8,836 bases of DNA from Clostridiaceae bacterium. GTDB taxonomy: Bacteria > Bacillota > Clostridia > Oscillospirales > Butyricicoccaceae. The position numbers and the translations under genes are program-made. Location of the stretch: assembly GCA_018383195.1 (NCBI GenBank), contig JAGZOP010000069.1:1-8836 (forward strand), read 5' to 3'. Shown one piece after another: positions 1-6,143 of this stretch. The notes under the pieces were generated by a model. That model did not search any database. It saw only the letters and a list, made by a program, of their open reading frames with translations, and had not been told where the DNA came from. Every line of letters begins with the position of its first letter. Position 1 is the first letter of the stretch.

Positions 1-334
1 AAAACGCCCATGCTCCTACCCCGGCTGTCCAAACCTCACGGACGGGCAGTACTGTGAGGAGCATGAAGCTATTGCCCGGAAACGGTACAACAAGTACGGT
101 CGCCCTGCTGACAACAACAAGAAGTACGGCAGGGCTTGGAAACGAATCCGCGACCGCTATGCCGCAGCGCACCCATTGTGTGAGCTGTGTCTGAAGGAAG
201 GACGGCTGACTCCCGTGGAGGAAGTCCATCACATCATCCCTCTGTCGCAGGGCGGGACGCATCGGAATGACAATCTGATGTCCCTCTGCCAGTCCTGCCA
301 CACAAAGTTACATCATGAGCTTGGCGACCGGTGA
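1..334 (+). CDS. Phage HNH endonuclease, 5' end cut by window
   Basis: The reading frame opens at base 2 and runs 110 codons to TGA at 332-334, so only a few N-terminal residues are probably missing. The visible N-terminus carries a small zinc-finger-like set (C4, C9, C18, H21 of the visible peptide). It is followed by a basic stretch, then a CELC motif (60-63), the catalytic EVHHIIPL core (75-81), N91, and CQSCH near residues 96-100. This Cys-framed HNH fold is the phage type that sits beside terminase genes and takes part in genome packaging and cos cleavage in HK97-like phages (family knowledge). The position directly before a small terminase gene agrees with that role. The exact start cannot be seen. 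A homing HNH nuclease is less likely given the position. Confidence 0.88.
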   Translation, partial: KRPCSYPGCPNLTDGQYCEEHEAIARKRYNKYGRPADNNKKYGRAWKRIRDRYAAAHPLCELCLKEGRLTPVEEVHHIIPLSQGGTHRNDNLMSLCQSCHTKLHHELGDR

Positions 335-337
335 CCG

Positions 338-400
338 TGGGGCGGTCAAAATCTCCGGGACCTGGATGAGCGGACAGCGGCCTGTGGCTTCGTGCGCGAA
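338..400. other. Possible cos / packaging-initiation region
   Basis: The gap between the HNH gene and TerS opens with a G-rich stretch (GGGGCGG at 339-345) followed by TCAAAATCTCCGGGA and a GC-rich stretch to about base 400. In cos-type phages that pair an HNH protein with the terminase, the cohesive-end site lies next to these genes. The location and G-richness are seen; the cos assignment is inference. No clean pair of nicking half-sites could be identified by eye. Confidence 0.25.
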
Positions 401-427
401 AAAGGCGAAATCAAAAGGGTAATTGAC

Positions 428-455
428 GGCGGCCGAAAGCGGTCGCTCATTTTTT
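428..455 (+). terminator. Intrinsic terminator-like hairpin upstream of terS
   Basis: GGCGGCCG (428-435) pairs with CGGTCGCT (440-447) across an AAAG loop, giving 8 bp including two G-U pairs. A CA spacer and six T residues (450-455) follow. This is the classic shape of a Rho-independent terminator. It lies 20 nt before the TerS start codon and just upstream of its ribosome site, so it could end transcription coming from the HNH side or act as an attenuator in front of the terminase and cargo genes. Confidence 0.55.
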
Positions 456-474
456 GCGGAAAAGAGGTGAGAAA

Positions 475-1023
475 ATGCCGACAAAATCCAATAACACAGG
501 CGGGCGCGGCGGAGCGAGACCCGGTGCGGGAAGAAAAAAGTCTGCGGTCAGGGAGAAAGCCGAGAACGGCAATCCGGGCGGGCGCAGATTAGAAGTGCTG
601 GATATTCCCGAAGTCGAGGGTGTCGATATGCCAAAGCCCCATGAGTTCCTCTCCGCCGAGCAGCGTGACGGGAGTACGCTCCAGGCGGAAGAAATCTACA
701 AAGAAACATGGGAGTGGTTAAAGAAGATCGGCTGCGCCGCAAAGGTGTCTCCACAGCTTCTGGAGCGGTACGCCATGTGCAGCGCCCGTTGGATTCAGTG
801 CGAGGAGATGACCAACCGCATGGGTTTCCTCTCCAAGCATCCTACCACCCAGAAGCCGATCCCGTCCCCGTTCATCAACATCGGCATCAACTACATGAAC
901 CAGGCGGTGCGGCTCTGGAACGAGATTTTCCAGATCGTGAAGGAAAACTGCAGCACCGATTATGGGGAGGTCTCTCCCCAGGACGATTTGATGGAGCGTC
1001 TGCTCCGGGCAAGGAAGGGATGA
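475..1023 (+). CDS. terS: Phage terminase small subunit, P27 family
   Basis: This 182-aa protein begins MPTKSNNTGG and carries the basic GARPGAGRKK segment (about 14-23) typical of P27-type TerS N-termini. The segment around AENGNPGGRRLEVLD (29-43) and the C-terminal helical part with SPFINIGINYMNQA and the ending LMERLLRARKG also fit that family. TerS binds the packaging site and loads the large terminase (family knowledge). ATG 475 is chosen over TTG 454 because GAGGTGAG at 464-471 is well spaced from it and the upstream TTG lies in the terminator T-tract. The gene is preceded by an HNH gene and followed after 4 nt by the MetK-like gene. TerL, its expected partner, starts only at 8763, which is unusual. 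Confidence 0.9.
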   Translation: MPTKSNNTGGRGGARPGAGRKKSAVREKAENGNPGGRRLEVLDIPEVEGVDMPKPHEFLSAEQRDGSTLQAEEIYKETWEWLKKIGCAAKVSPQLLERYAMCSARWIQCEEMTNRMGFLSKHPTTQKPIPSPFINIGINYMNQAVRLWNEIFQIVKENCSTDYGEVSPQDDLMERLLRARKG

Positions 1024-1027
1024 AGCC

Positions 1028-1813
1028 ATGTTTGAGAAAGCAAATCCGTGCCACCCGGATAAGGTGGCAGACCGTATCGCCGGCGCACTGGTGGATGCGG
1101 CGTACAGGAAAGAGGAAAATCCCAGGATTGCTGTGGAGGTCCTCATCGGTCACGGCGTCTGCCACATCATTGCGGAGAGTTCCGTACACATCCCGCTGGA
1201 TGAGGTGGACGCTATCGTGAAGCGCATCGGCGAGGATCTGCACACGGATTATGTGGAAGTGCCGCAGGATGGACGCCTTGCCGAGAACCAGGCAGAAGGA
1301 ATCCGCTGCGGCGACAACGGCATTTTCAAAGGGACGCCAGTCACGGAAGAGCAGAAAGCCCTCTGTGAGATCGCCAAAAGTGTGTATCACACTTATCCCT
1401 ATGACGGGAAGTATATTCTGGACGGCGCAAGGCTTATCCTCTGCCAGAGCAATGCCCCTGCCGCAGAACTGCGGAGACGGTATCCGGGTGCTGAGGTCAA
1501 TCCCTTGGGCGACTGGACAGGCGGCACAGATGTGGATTCCGGCGCCACCAACCGCAAGCTGGGCAGTGATATGGCCGATTCCGTCACGGGCGGCGGCCTG
1601 CATGGGAAGGATTTCTCCAAAGCGGATGTGTCTGTGAATATCTACGCTTGGCTCAAAGCGCAGGAAACCGGAAAGCCGGTGCAGCTTGCCTGCGCCATCG
1701 GGGACGATACCGTGGACGGTATCCCCTACGAGAAGATCGTGGAGACTGCCCGGAGATACATCCAGCGCCTTGGGGGTTTTGAGAAATTTGCGGAATGGGG
1801 GCTGGTGCGATGA
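1028..1813 (+). CDS. metK: Short phage-type S-adenosylmethionine synthetase
   Basis: The 261-aa product is clearly MetK-like but far shorter than the usual 380-400 aa. It would make S-adenosylmethionine from methionine and ATP. Visible family motifs are CHPDK (8-12), where most MetKs have GHPDK; E37 and E50 in strands matching the ETYVKTG and GEITT regions; GDNG (95-98) for the GDQG loop; D126/K128; D170 followed by R176-K177 (the GDCGLTGRK region); GGGLHGKDFSKAD (188-200) for GGGAFSGKDPSKVD; and CAIGDD near 222-227. The shortening falls mostly in the N-terminal approach and the central domain. NPLGD (158-162) replaces the common NPTGR, so one basic residue is an acid. It starts 4 nt after TerS, with AAGGAAGG (1011-1018) as ribosome site, and its stop overlaps the next start. 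It plausibly supplies the two downstream methyltransferases. Activity is not proven by sequence. Confidence 0.85.
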   Translation: MFEKANPCHPDKVADRIAGALVDAAYRKEENPRIAVEVLIGHGVCHIIAESSVHIPLDEVDAIVKRIGEDLHTDYVEVPQDGRLAENQAEGIRCGDNGIFKGTPVTEEQKALCEIAKSVYHTYPYDGKYILDGARLILCQSNAPAAELRRRYPGAEVNPLGDWTGGTDVDSGATNRKLGSDMADSVTGGGLHGKDFSKADVSVNIYAWLKAQETGKPVQLACAIGDDTVDGIPYEKIVETARRYIQRLGGFEKFAEWGLVR

Positions 1814-3048
1814 AGACAACAACGGAAATGCGGCTTGTGCCGATTGCCAAGTTGGTACCCTATGTGAACAACGCCCGCACCCACTCCCCGGAGCAGATCA
1901 CGAAGCTGCGCTCGTCCCTCCGGGAGTTTGGCTTTATCAATCCCGTCATCATCGACCGGGAGTTTAATGTGATCGCCGGCCACGGCAGAATCCTGGCGGC
2001 AAAGGAGGAAGGCATCACGGAGGTTCCCTGTGTGTTTGCCGACCATCTTACCGAAGCGCAGAAGAAAGCCTATATCATTGCGGACAACCGCATGGCGATG
2101 GACGCCGGATGGGACGAGGAGCTTCTGCGGGTGGAGATCGAGTCTTTACAGGGTATGGACTTTGATCCCTTGCTGACCGGCTTCGATGAGAAGGAACTGG
2201 CCGCGCTGTTTGATGATGGTATGGAAGCCAAAGAGGATGACTTCGATGTGGATGCGGAGCTGCAAAAGCCTGCGTTCTCCCGGCTGGGCGATGTATGGAC
2301 GCTTGGCAGGCACCGTCTGGTATGCGGGGACTCCACAAAGGCTGAGACATACACCGCGCTCATGGATGGCGTTCAGGCAAACCTGGTGATTACCGACCCG
2401 CCGTACAACGTCAACTACGAAGGTTCGGCTGGCAAGATCAAGAACGACAACATGGCAGGCGAGAAATTCTATGAATTCCTCCTTGCCGCTTTTCAGAATA
2501 TGGAATCGGTCATGGCGGCGGACGCATCCATCTATGTGTTCCATGCCGATACCGAGGGACTAAACTTCCGCAGGGCGTTTGCCGATGCGGGATTTTATTT
2601 ATCCGGCTGCTGCATCTGGAAGAAACAGTCCCTTGTGCTGGGACGCTCTCCGTATCAGTGGCAGCATGAGCCGGTGCTGTACGGCTGGAAGAAAAACGGC
2701 AAGCACCAGTGGTACACCGGCAGGAAGGAAACCACCATCTGGGAATTTGACAAGCCGAAGAAGAACGGCGATCATCCGACCATGAAGCCGATCCCTCTGC
2801 TGGCTTATCCGATCCAGAACAGTTCTATGGCAAATTCGGTGGTGCTGGACCCCTTCGGTGGTTCCGGTTCTACGCTCATTGCCTGTGAGCAGACCGACCG
2901 CATCTGCCGCATCATCGAGTTGGACGAGAAGTTCTGCGATGTGATTGTGAACCGCTACATCGAACAAGCTGGTTCTACAGATGGGGTGAGCGTCCTCCGG
3001 GACGGCAGGACATACAGCTATGAGGAGGTTGCGGATGGAACGGAATAA
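1810..3048 (+). CDS. ParB-domain / adenine-N6 (or cytosine-N4) DNA methyltransferase fusion
   Basis: This 412-aa protein (ATG at 1810) has two parts. Residues about 8-100 form a ParB/sulfiredoxin-like domain: LVPYVNNARTHSPEQI, GFINPVIIDREFNVIAGHGR (41-60) and a KKAYIIADNRM segment. Residues about 165-390 are a class-beta N6/N4 DNA methyltransferase with catalytic DPPYN (196-200) before the SAM-binding DPFGGSGST (347-355), plus HPTMKP (322-327). DPPY with this order usually indicates N6-adenine methylation, though N4-cytosine cannot be excluded. Such ParB-methylase fusions are common in phages and integrative elements (family knowledge). The start overlaps the MetK stop as ATGA, suggesting translational coupling. 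An upstream in-frame ATG at 1795 is less likely. No restriction partner is present, so it looks like an orphan methylase used for DNA self-protection or regulation. Target sequence unknown. Confidence 0.92.
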   Translation: MKTTTEMRLVPIAKLVPYVNNARTHSPEQITKLRSSLREFGFINPVIIDREFNVIAGHGRILAAKEEGITEVPCVFADHLTEAQKKAYIIADNRMAMDAGWDEELLRVEIESLQGMDFDPLLTGFDEKELAALFDDGMEAKEDDFDVDAELQKPAFSRLGDVWTLGRHRLVCGDSTKAETYTALMDGVQANLVITDPPYNVNYEGSAGKIKNDNMAGEKFYEFLLAAFQNMESVMAADASIYVFHADTEGLNFRRAFADAGFYLSGCCIWKKQSLVLGRSPYQWQHEPVLYGWKKNGKHQWYTGRKETTIWEFDKPKKNGDHPTMKPIPLLAYPIQNSSMANSVVLDPFGGSGSTLIACEQTDRICRIIELDEKFCDVIVNRYIEQAGSTDGVSVLRDGRTYSYEEVADGTE

Positions 3049-4972
3049 ACTGACCCTCGGAAGCCTGTTTGACGGCTCCGGCGGTTTCCCTTTAGGCGGC
3101 TTGATCTCCGGCATTACCCCTATATGGGCTTCGGAGATCGAGCCGTTTCCTATCCGGGTGACCACCAAACGGTTGCCGTTTATGAAGCATTACGGCGATG
3201 TCTCGAAAATGAACGGCGCAGATGTAGAGCCGGTGGATATCATCACCTTCGGCTCACCATGCCAGGACATGAGCATCGCAGGCCGACGGGAGGGCTTGGA
3301 CGGCTCCCGTTCCAGTCTTTTCTACGAAGCCGTCCGAATCGTAAAGGAAATGAGGTGCAAAACCAATGGCAGATATCCAAGATACATCGTCTGGGAGAAC
3401 GTCCCCGGCGCATTCAGCTCCAACAAGGGCGCGGACTTCCAGTCTGTCCTCGAAGAGGTCTGCTCGGTCAAAGGATACGAAATTCATACTTCTCGACCTG
3501 AGAAGTGGCCAGCCGCCGGAGAGATCGTGGCAGATGATTTCAGTCTCGCATGGCGGGTATTTGATGCGCAGTACTGGGGAGTTCCCCAGCGCAGAAAACG
3601 TATCTACCTTGTCGCAGATTTTACAGGCGGGAGTGCCGGAAAAATACTATTTGAGTCCGAAGGCGTGTCTGGGTATACTCCGCAGGGCTTCCGTTCGTGG
3701 CAAGGAGCTGCCGGAGCTTCTGAAAAAGGCTCTGGAACGGCAGGCTGCGTCTGCCTGAACGACCAGGGTGGAAACCGTATGGATGTGACGGACGGCGTCA
3801 CCTGCACTCTCAGGGCAGAAGCCCATCATCCACCCTGCGTGATGGAATCGGCAGGCTTTTGCACCGAGCATTCTGCACACAGCCGCTCCATCGGTTATGA
3901 GGAGGAAACCTCTCCCACCCTCCGGGCGGGGACGGTTCCTGCGGCAGTCTATGAGAACCATAGTCAGGACACCAGATACACCAAACTTGAGGGAATTGCT
4001 CCCACCGTTTCATCAACCTACGGCACAGGCGGCAATAATCAGCCCTTCGTGGTGGAAACGCCAAAGACGCTGAAGATCCGCTCCGGCTGTGAGGGCGGCG
4101 GCAAAGGTGCATTAATTCAGGACAACAAGTCCGCTACCCTCGGCTGCAACAATGACCAGACAGTATTTGTGCCGAAGGTCTACGGCATCTGCTCCAAACA
4201 GAGCCATGCCATGCAGTCGGACAATCCACACAGCGGTTTTTATGAAGCGGATACTTGCCGCTGTCTGGACGCAAACGGCGGTAACCCTTCCTGCAACCAG
4301 GGCGGCATGGCTGTGGTGGCTGTGCAAGGCTCCATGATCGGAAGGTCCGACAAGAACGATCCCCAGGGCAGCGGCGTCAATGAGGATGTGTCCTTCACGC
4401 TGGATGCTACCGACCGCCATGCGGTAGCCTACGGCATTGACCGGGCCACATACAATATGGGACGGAACGCTAAGTTCGGAATCACGGTGGAAACGGAGAT
4501 CGAGCCAACGATGGTGTCCAAGGGACCGGGAGCGGTCGGACAGCCTATCTACCATTCAAGCAAGAGTTCCTTCCACACCAATTTTACGGATGATGATGTG
4601 ACGGAAACGCTGGTCGCTACAGATTTCAAAGATCCGCCTACCGTATCCAAGGAGCCTGACTACATCGTCCGCAGACTGACGCCTACCGAATGCGCCAGAC
4701 TGCAGGGATTCCCGGACTGGTGGTGTTCCGACCTTGGCACGGCCAATCCGACCGAGGATGAAGTAGAGTTCTGGACAGAGGTATTTGAGACACACCGGAG
4801 GGTCATGGGTGCATCCTCCAATCCAAAGAGCCGAAATCAGATCATCAAGTGGCTGAAAGACCCTCACTCCGATTCTGCGGAATACAAAATGTGGGGCAAC
4901 GGAGTGGCGCTGCCTAATGTCTGTTTTGTGCTTTCCGGCATCGTGTACTATGCACAGTTATCCGGCGAATGA
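3035..4972 (+). CDS. C5-cytosine DNA methyltransferase with large repeat-rich variable region
   Basis: The 645-aa protein carries the ordered m5C methyltransferase motifs: I, FDGSGGFPLG (12-21); IV, GSPCQDMS with catalytic C76; VI, ENVPG (121-125); VIII, QRRKRIYLV (185-193); IX, RRLTPTECARLQGFP (546-560); X, GNGVALPN (621-628). It transfers methyl from SAM to cytosine C5. The stretch between motifs VIII and IX, where the target-recognition domain sits, is about 350 residues and contains about eight degenerate repeats (annotated separately). Many family members have a far shorter region here. ATG 3035 is chosen because GAGGAGGT (3022-3029) precedes it correctly; ATG 3020 would overlap that site. 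It overlaps the previous gene by 14 nt, so the two methylases are likely co-translated. Without a nuclease partner it is probably an orphan, anti-restriction enzyme. Confidence 0.93.
   Translation: MERNKLTLGSLFDGSGGFPLGGLISGITPIWASEIEPFPIRVTTKRLPFMKHYGDVSKMNGADVEPVDIITFGSPCQDMSIAGRREGLDGSRSSLFYEAVRIVKEMRCKTNGRYPRYIVWENVPGAFSSNKGADFQSVLEEVCSVKGYEIHTSRPEKWPAAGEIVADDFSLAWRVFDAQYWGVPQRRKRIYLVADFTGGSAGKILFESEGVSGYTPQGFRSWQGAAGASEKGSGTAGCVCLNDQGGNRMDVTDGVTCTLRAEAHHPPCVMESAGFCTEHSAHSRSIGYEEETSPTLRAGTVPAAVYENHSQDTRYTKLEGIAPTVSSTYGTGGNNQPFVVETPKTLKIRSGCEGGGKGALIQDNKSATLGCNNDQTVFVPKVYGICSKQSHAMQSDNPHSGFYEADTCRCLDANGGNPSCNQGGMAVVAVQGSMIGRSDKNDPQGSGVNEDVSFTLDATDRHAVAYGIDRATYNMGRNAKFGITVETEIEPTMVSKGPGAVGQPIYHSSKSSFHTNFTDDDVTETLVATDFKDPPTVSKEPDYIVRRLTPTECARLQGFPDWWCSDLGTANPTEDEVEFWTEVFETHRRVMGASSNPKSRNQIIKWLKDPHSDSAEYKMWGNGVALPNVCFVLSGIVYYAQLSGE
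3791..4645 (+). repeat. Degenerate tandem peptide repeats inside the cytosine methyltransferase
   Basis: Within residues 253-537 a short pattern recurs about eight times: an acidic residue, then x-x-[STA]-x-T-[LVM], a small residue, a Gly/Asn/Asp-rich turn, and a hydrophobic strand ending in V/Y. Examples are DGVTCTLRA (253), EETSPTLRA (290), EGIAPTVSS (319), DNKSATLG (363), EADTCRCLDA (404), EDVSFTLDA (450), TEIEPTMVS (487) and DDVTETLVA (520). Spacing is about 30-47 residues. The units look like a beta-strand repeat array filling the position of the target-recognition domain. The pattern is seen by eye and not statistically tested. Confidence 0.6.
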
Positions 4973-5009
4973 TCCGGCAGCTATTCTACAGCAAAATGTG
5001 CGGAAATCG

Positions 5010-5041
5010 CTTGCTATTTCAGGGGTTCAGAGCGAATATGT
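5010..5041 (+). promoter_or_regulatory. Leader module copy 1 (promoter-like)
   Basis: CTTGCTATT (5010-5018), ten variable bases, then AGAGCGAATATGT (5029-5041). Exactly the same 9-10-13 layout recurs at 6066 and 7909. TTGCTA and GAATAT are separated by exactly 17 nt in all three copies, which fits a weak -35/-10 pair, but AGAGCGAATATGT is more conserved than a plain promoter needs. It lies 31 nt before the ATG of the next gene, in a 99-bp gap that otherwise shows nothing. Confidence 0.55.
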
Positions 5042-5071
5042 GACTACCAAAAACAAAGGAGGTTTTCGCAC

Positions 5072-5782
5072 ATGGAAATCAGATACAATGTGACAGGCGC
5101 AAAGCGCAAGGAACTGGTCAAGGTCATTTCGGATGCCACGGGCGCCAGGGCGGAATACAAATTCATGCCCACCTGCAATTATGAGATCGACTACTTCACG
5201 GTCACCAAGGACGGGACGCTCCTGTTTGACGACCGTGCTGACAGCGAGGAGGTCGAGCAGGTACTTGAAGCTATCACCGCCGCAGGCTTTGAATGCGAGG
5301 CGAAGGGCGGCGAGGAACAGTTCTTCGAGGAAGAATCCGAAGCCACCGACACTGAGCCACAGAGCGAAACTGTGGGGCTTACAGTGGAGATCCCGCTGGA
5401 CAAAGCGGCGGTTGGCAACCTTACTAAACTGCTGGATGCCAAGGGTAGCCTGATTAAGAAGGCGCTCGGTGTTAGCGAACTTCCAATTGAGATTCAGGAA
5501 GACCGGGTAACGTTTCCCTGGTTCCCGGAACTGCCGGACGCCGATGCAGTTAAAGCCTACACCCATTTCATTTCCGCACTCTGCGAGATGAGCAAAAACG
5601 CCAAGCGCGTGACGGTCACGGAGAAAGCGGTGGATAATGAGAAGTACGCCTTCCGCTGCTTTCTCCTGCGCCTGGGCTTCATCGGCAGCGAATACAAAGT
5701 CGAACGCAAGATCCTGCTGAAGAATCTCTCCGGTTCTTCGGCATTTAAGAACGGAGGTGTAGACCATGCGATTTCCGAGTAA
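5072..5782 (+). CDS. Phage/mobile-element protein with amidoligase-like C-terminal tail ('virulence-related' family)
   Basis: The 236-aa protein has an N-terminal part starting MEIRYNVTGAKRKELV, with the TKDGTLLFDDRADSEEVE segment at 45-62. I associate this with a family often labelled 'virulence-related protein' in gut Firmicutes elements; that label has no firm functional basis. An acidic linker (about 75-100) follows. Residues 146-228 resemble the C-terminal part of the amidoligase at 6144: VTFPWF matches VEFRLF, and NEKYAFRCFLLRLGFIGSE matches NPKYAMRTWLLRLGFIGEE. The ligase catalytic motifs are absent, so no ligase activity is expected. The ribosome site AAAGGAGGT (5055-5063) is strong. 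The stop lies 17 nt inside the next gene. Cytoplasmic: no signal peptide or membrane segment. Real gene with high confidence, function unknown. Confidence 0.8.
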   Translation: MEIRYNVTGAKRKELVKVISDATGARAEYKFMPTCNYEIDYFTVTKDGTLLFDDRADSEEVEQVLEAITAAGFECEAKGGEEQFFEEESEATDTEPQSETVGLTVEIPLDKAAVGNLTKLLDAKGSLIKKALGVSELPIEIQEDRVTFPWFPELPDADAVKAYTHFISALCEMSKNAKRVTVTEKAVDNEKYAFRCFLLRLGFIGSEYKVERKILLKNLSGSSAFKNGGVDHAISE

Positions 5783-6014
5783 GGAAGTTGTAGAACGTAT
5801 CCGCAAGGAGTTCCCATCAGGCACCCGAGTGGAGCTGCTGCGGATGGACGATCCCCAGGCACCGCCAATCGGCACACAGGGCACTGTGATGGGCGTGGAT
5901 GATATCGGCTCCATCATGGTCGCCTGGGACAACAGCAGCGGCCTTTCCGTGTCGTTCGGAGAAGACCTGTGCCGAAAGGTCAAGAACACATCTGATGGTA
6001 GTAAAAAGGTATAA
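5766..6014 (+). CDS. DUF4314 family small protein
   Basis: An 82-aa protein with GTRVELLRMDDPQAPPIGTQ (19-38) and GTVMGVDDIGSIMVAWDN (39-56), then GEDLCRKV (65-72). This matches the DUF4314 pattern as I know it: a small beta-barrel-like domain common in Firmicutes phages and conjugative elements, function unknown. It starts inside the end of the preceding gene (17-nt overlap) with GGAGGTG (5753-5759) as ribosome site, so the two are probably translated together. The fold resembles short SH3/KOW-like beta domains in pattern only; no binding partner can be named. It ends just before an inverted repeat. Confidence 0.82.
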   Translation: MRFPSKEVVERIRKEFPSGTRVELLRMDDPQAPPIGTQGTVMGVDDIGSIMVAWDNSSGLSVSFGEDLCRKVKNTSDGSKKV

Positions 6015-6117
6015 ACTACACAATATCTTGCGGTCATCTTTGTGTAGTATATTATCGAAAATGGCCTTGCTATTATCCTCTTTTAGAGCGAATATGTGTA
6101 CACCGAAAGGGAAAACA
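6015..6117 (+). repeat. Long leader repeat, copy A
   Basis: This 103-nt leader aligns with 7860-7960 over most of its length. Shared landmarks in order are TACACA near the start, ATCTTTGTG with AG close behind, CTTGCTATT, AGAGCGAATATGT and ACACCGAAAGGGAAAACA (6100-6117). Copy A contains a perfect 9-bp inverted repeat, ACTACACAA (6015-6023) and TTGTGTAGT (6040-6048), with a 16-nt spacer. Copy B keeps only a weaker version. The leader ends just before a CGGAGGA ribosome site in both places. It is either a duplicated regulatory region or a recombination seam between gene blocks. Confidence 0.7.
6066..6097 (+). promoter_or_regulatory. Leader module copy 2 (promoter-like)
   Basis: CTTGCTATT (6066-6074), ten variable bases, AGAGCGAATATGT (6085-6097), identical in layout to the modules at 5010 and 7909. 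TTGCTA (6067-6072) and GAATAT (6090-6095) are 17 nt apart. Just upstream, TTGCGG (6028-6033) and TATTAT (6050-6055) with a 16-nt spacer give a second, AT-richer promoter candidate overlapping the inverted repeat of this leader. Confidence 0.55.
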
Positions 6118-6143
6118 CACCAAACGAAAACGGAGGATTCACC

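Noticed and set aside
1..334. HNH gene as the nuclease partner of the two methyltransferases (a restriction-modification system)
   Set aside because: Its zinc-framed HNH type and position beside terS fit packaging endonucleases, and a terminator-like hairpin and terS separate it from the methylases.
423..452. TTGACG at 423-428 as a -35 box for terS
   Set aside because: No acceptable -10 lies 16-18 nt downstream, and the interval is occupied by the terminator-like hairpin.
887..1822. 311-aa open frame on the minus strand opposite the MetK gene
   Set aside because: It lies antisense to a clear enzyme gene, has no recognisable domain, and its length is explained by codon bias of the + strand gene in GC-rich DNA.
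5027..6037. 336-aa open frame on the minus strand opposite the 236-aa and DUF4314 genes
   Set aside because: Antisense shadow across two supported genes and a leader, with low-complexity composition and no domain.
6096..6143. GTG start giving a 16-residue extension of the amidoligase
   Set aside because: The extension lies in the repeated leader, lacks its own ribosome site, and ATG 6144 follows CGGAGGA at the right distance.
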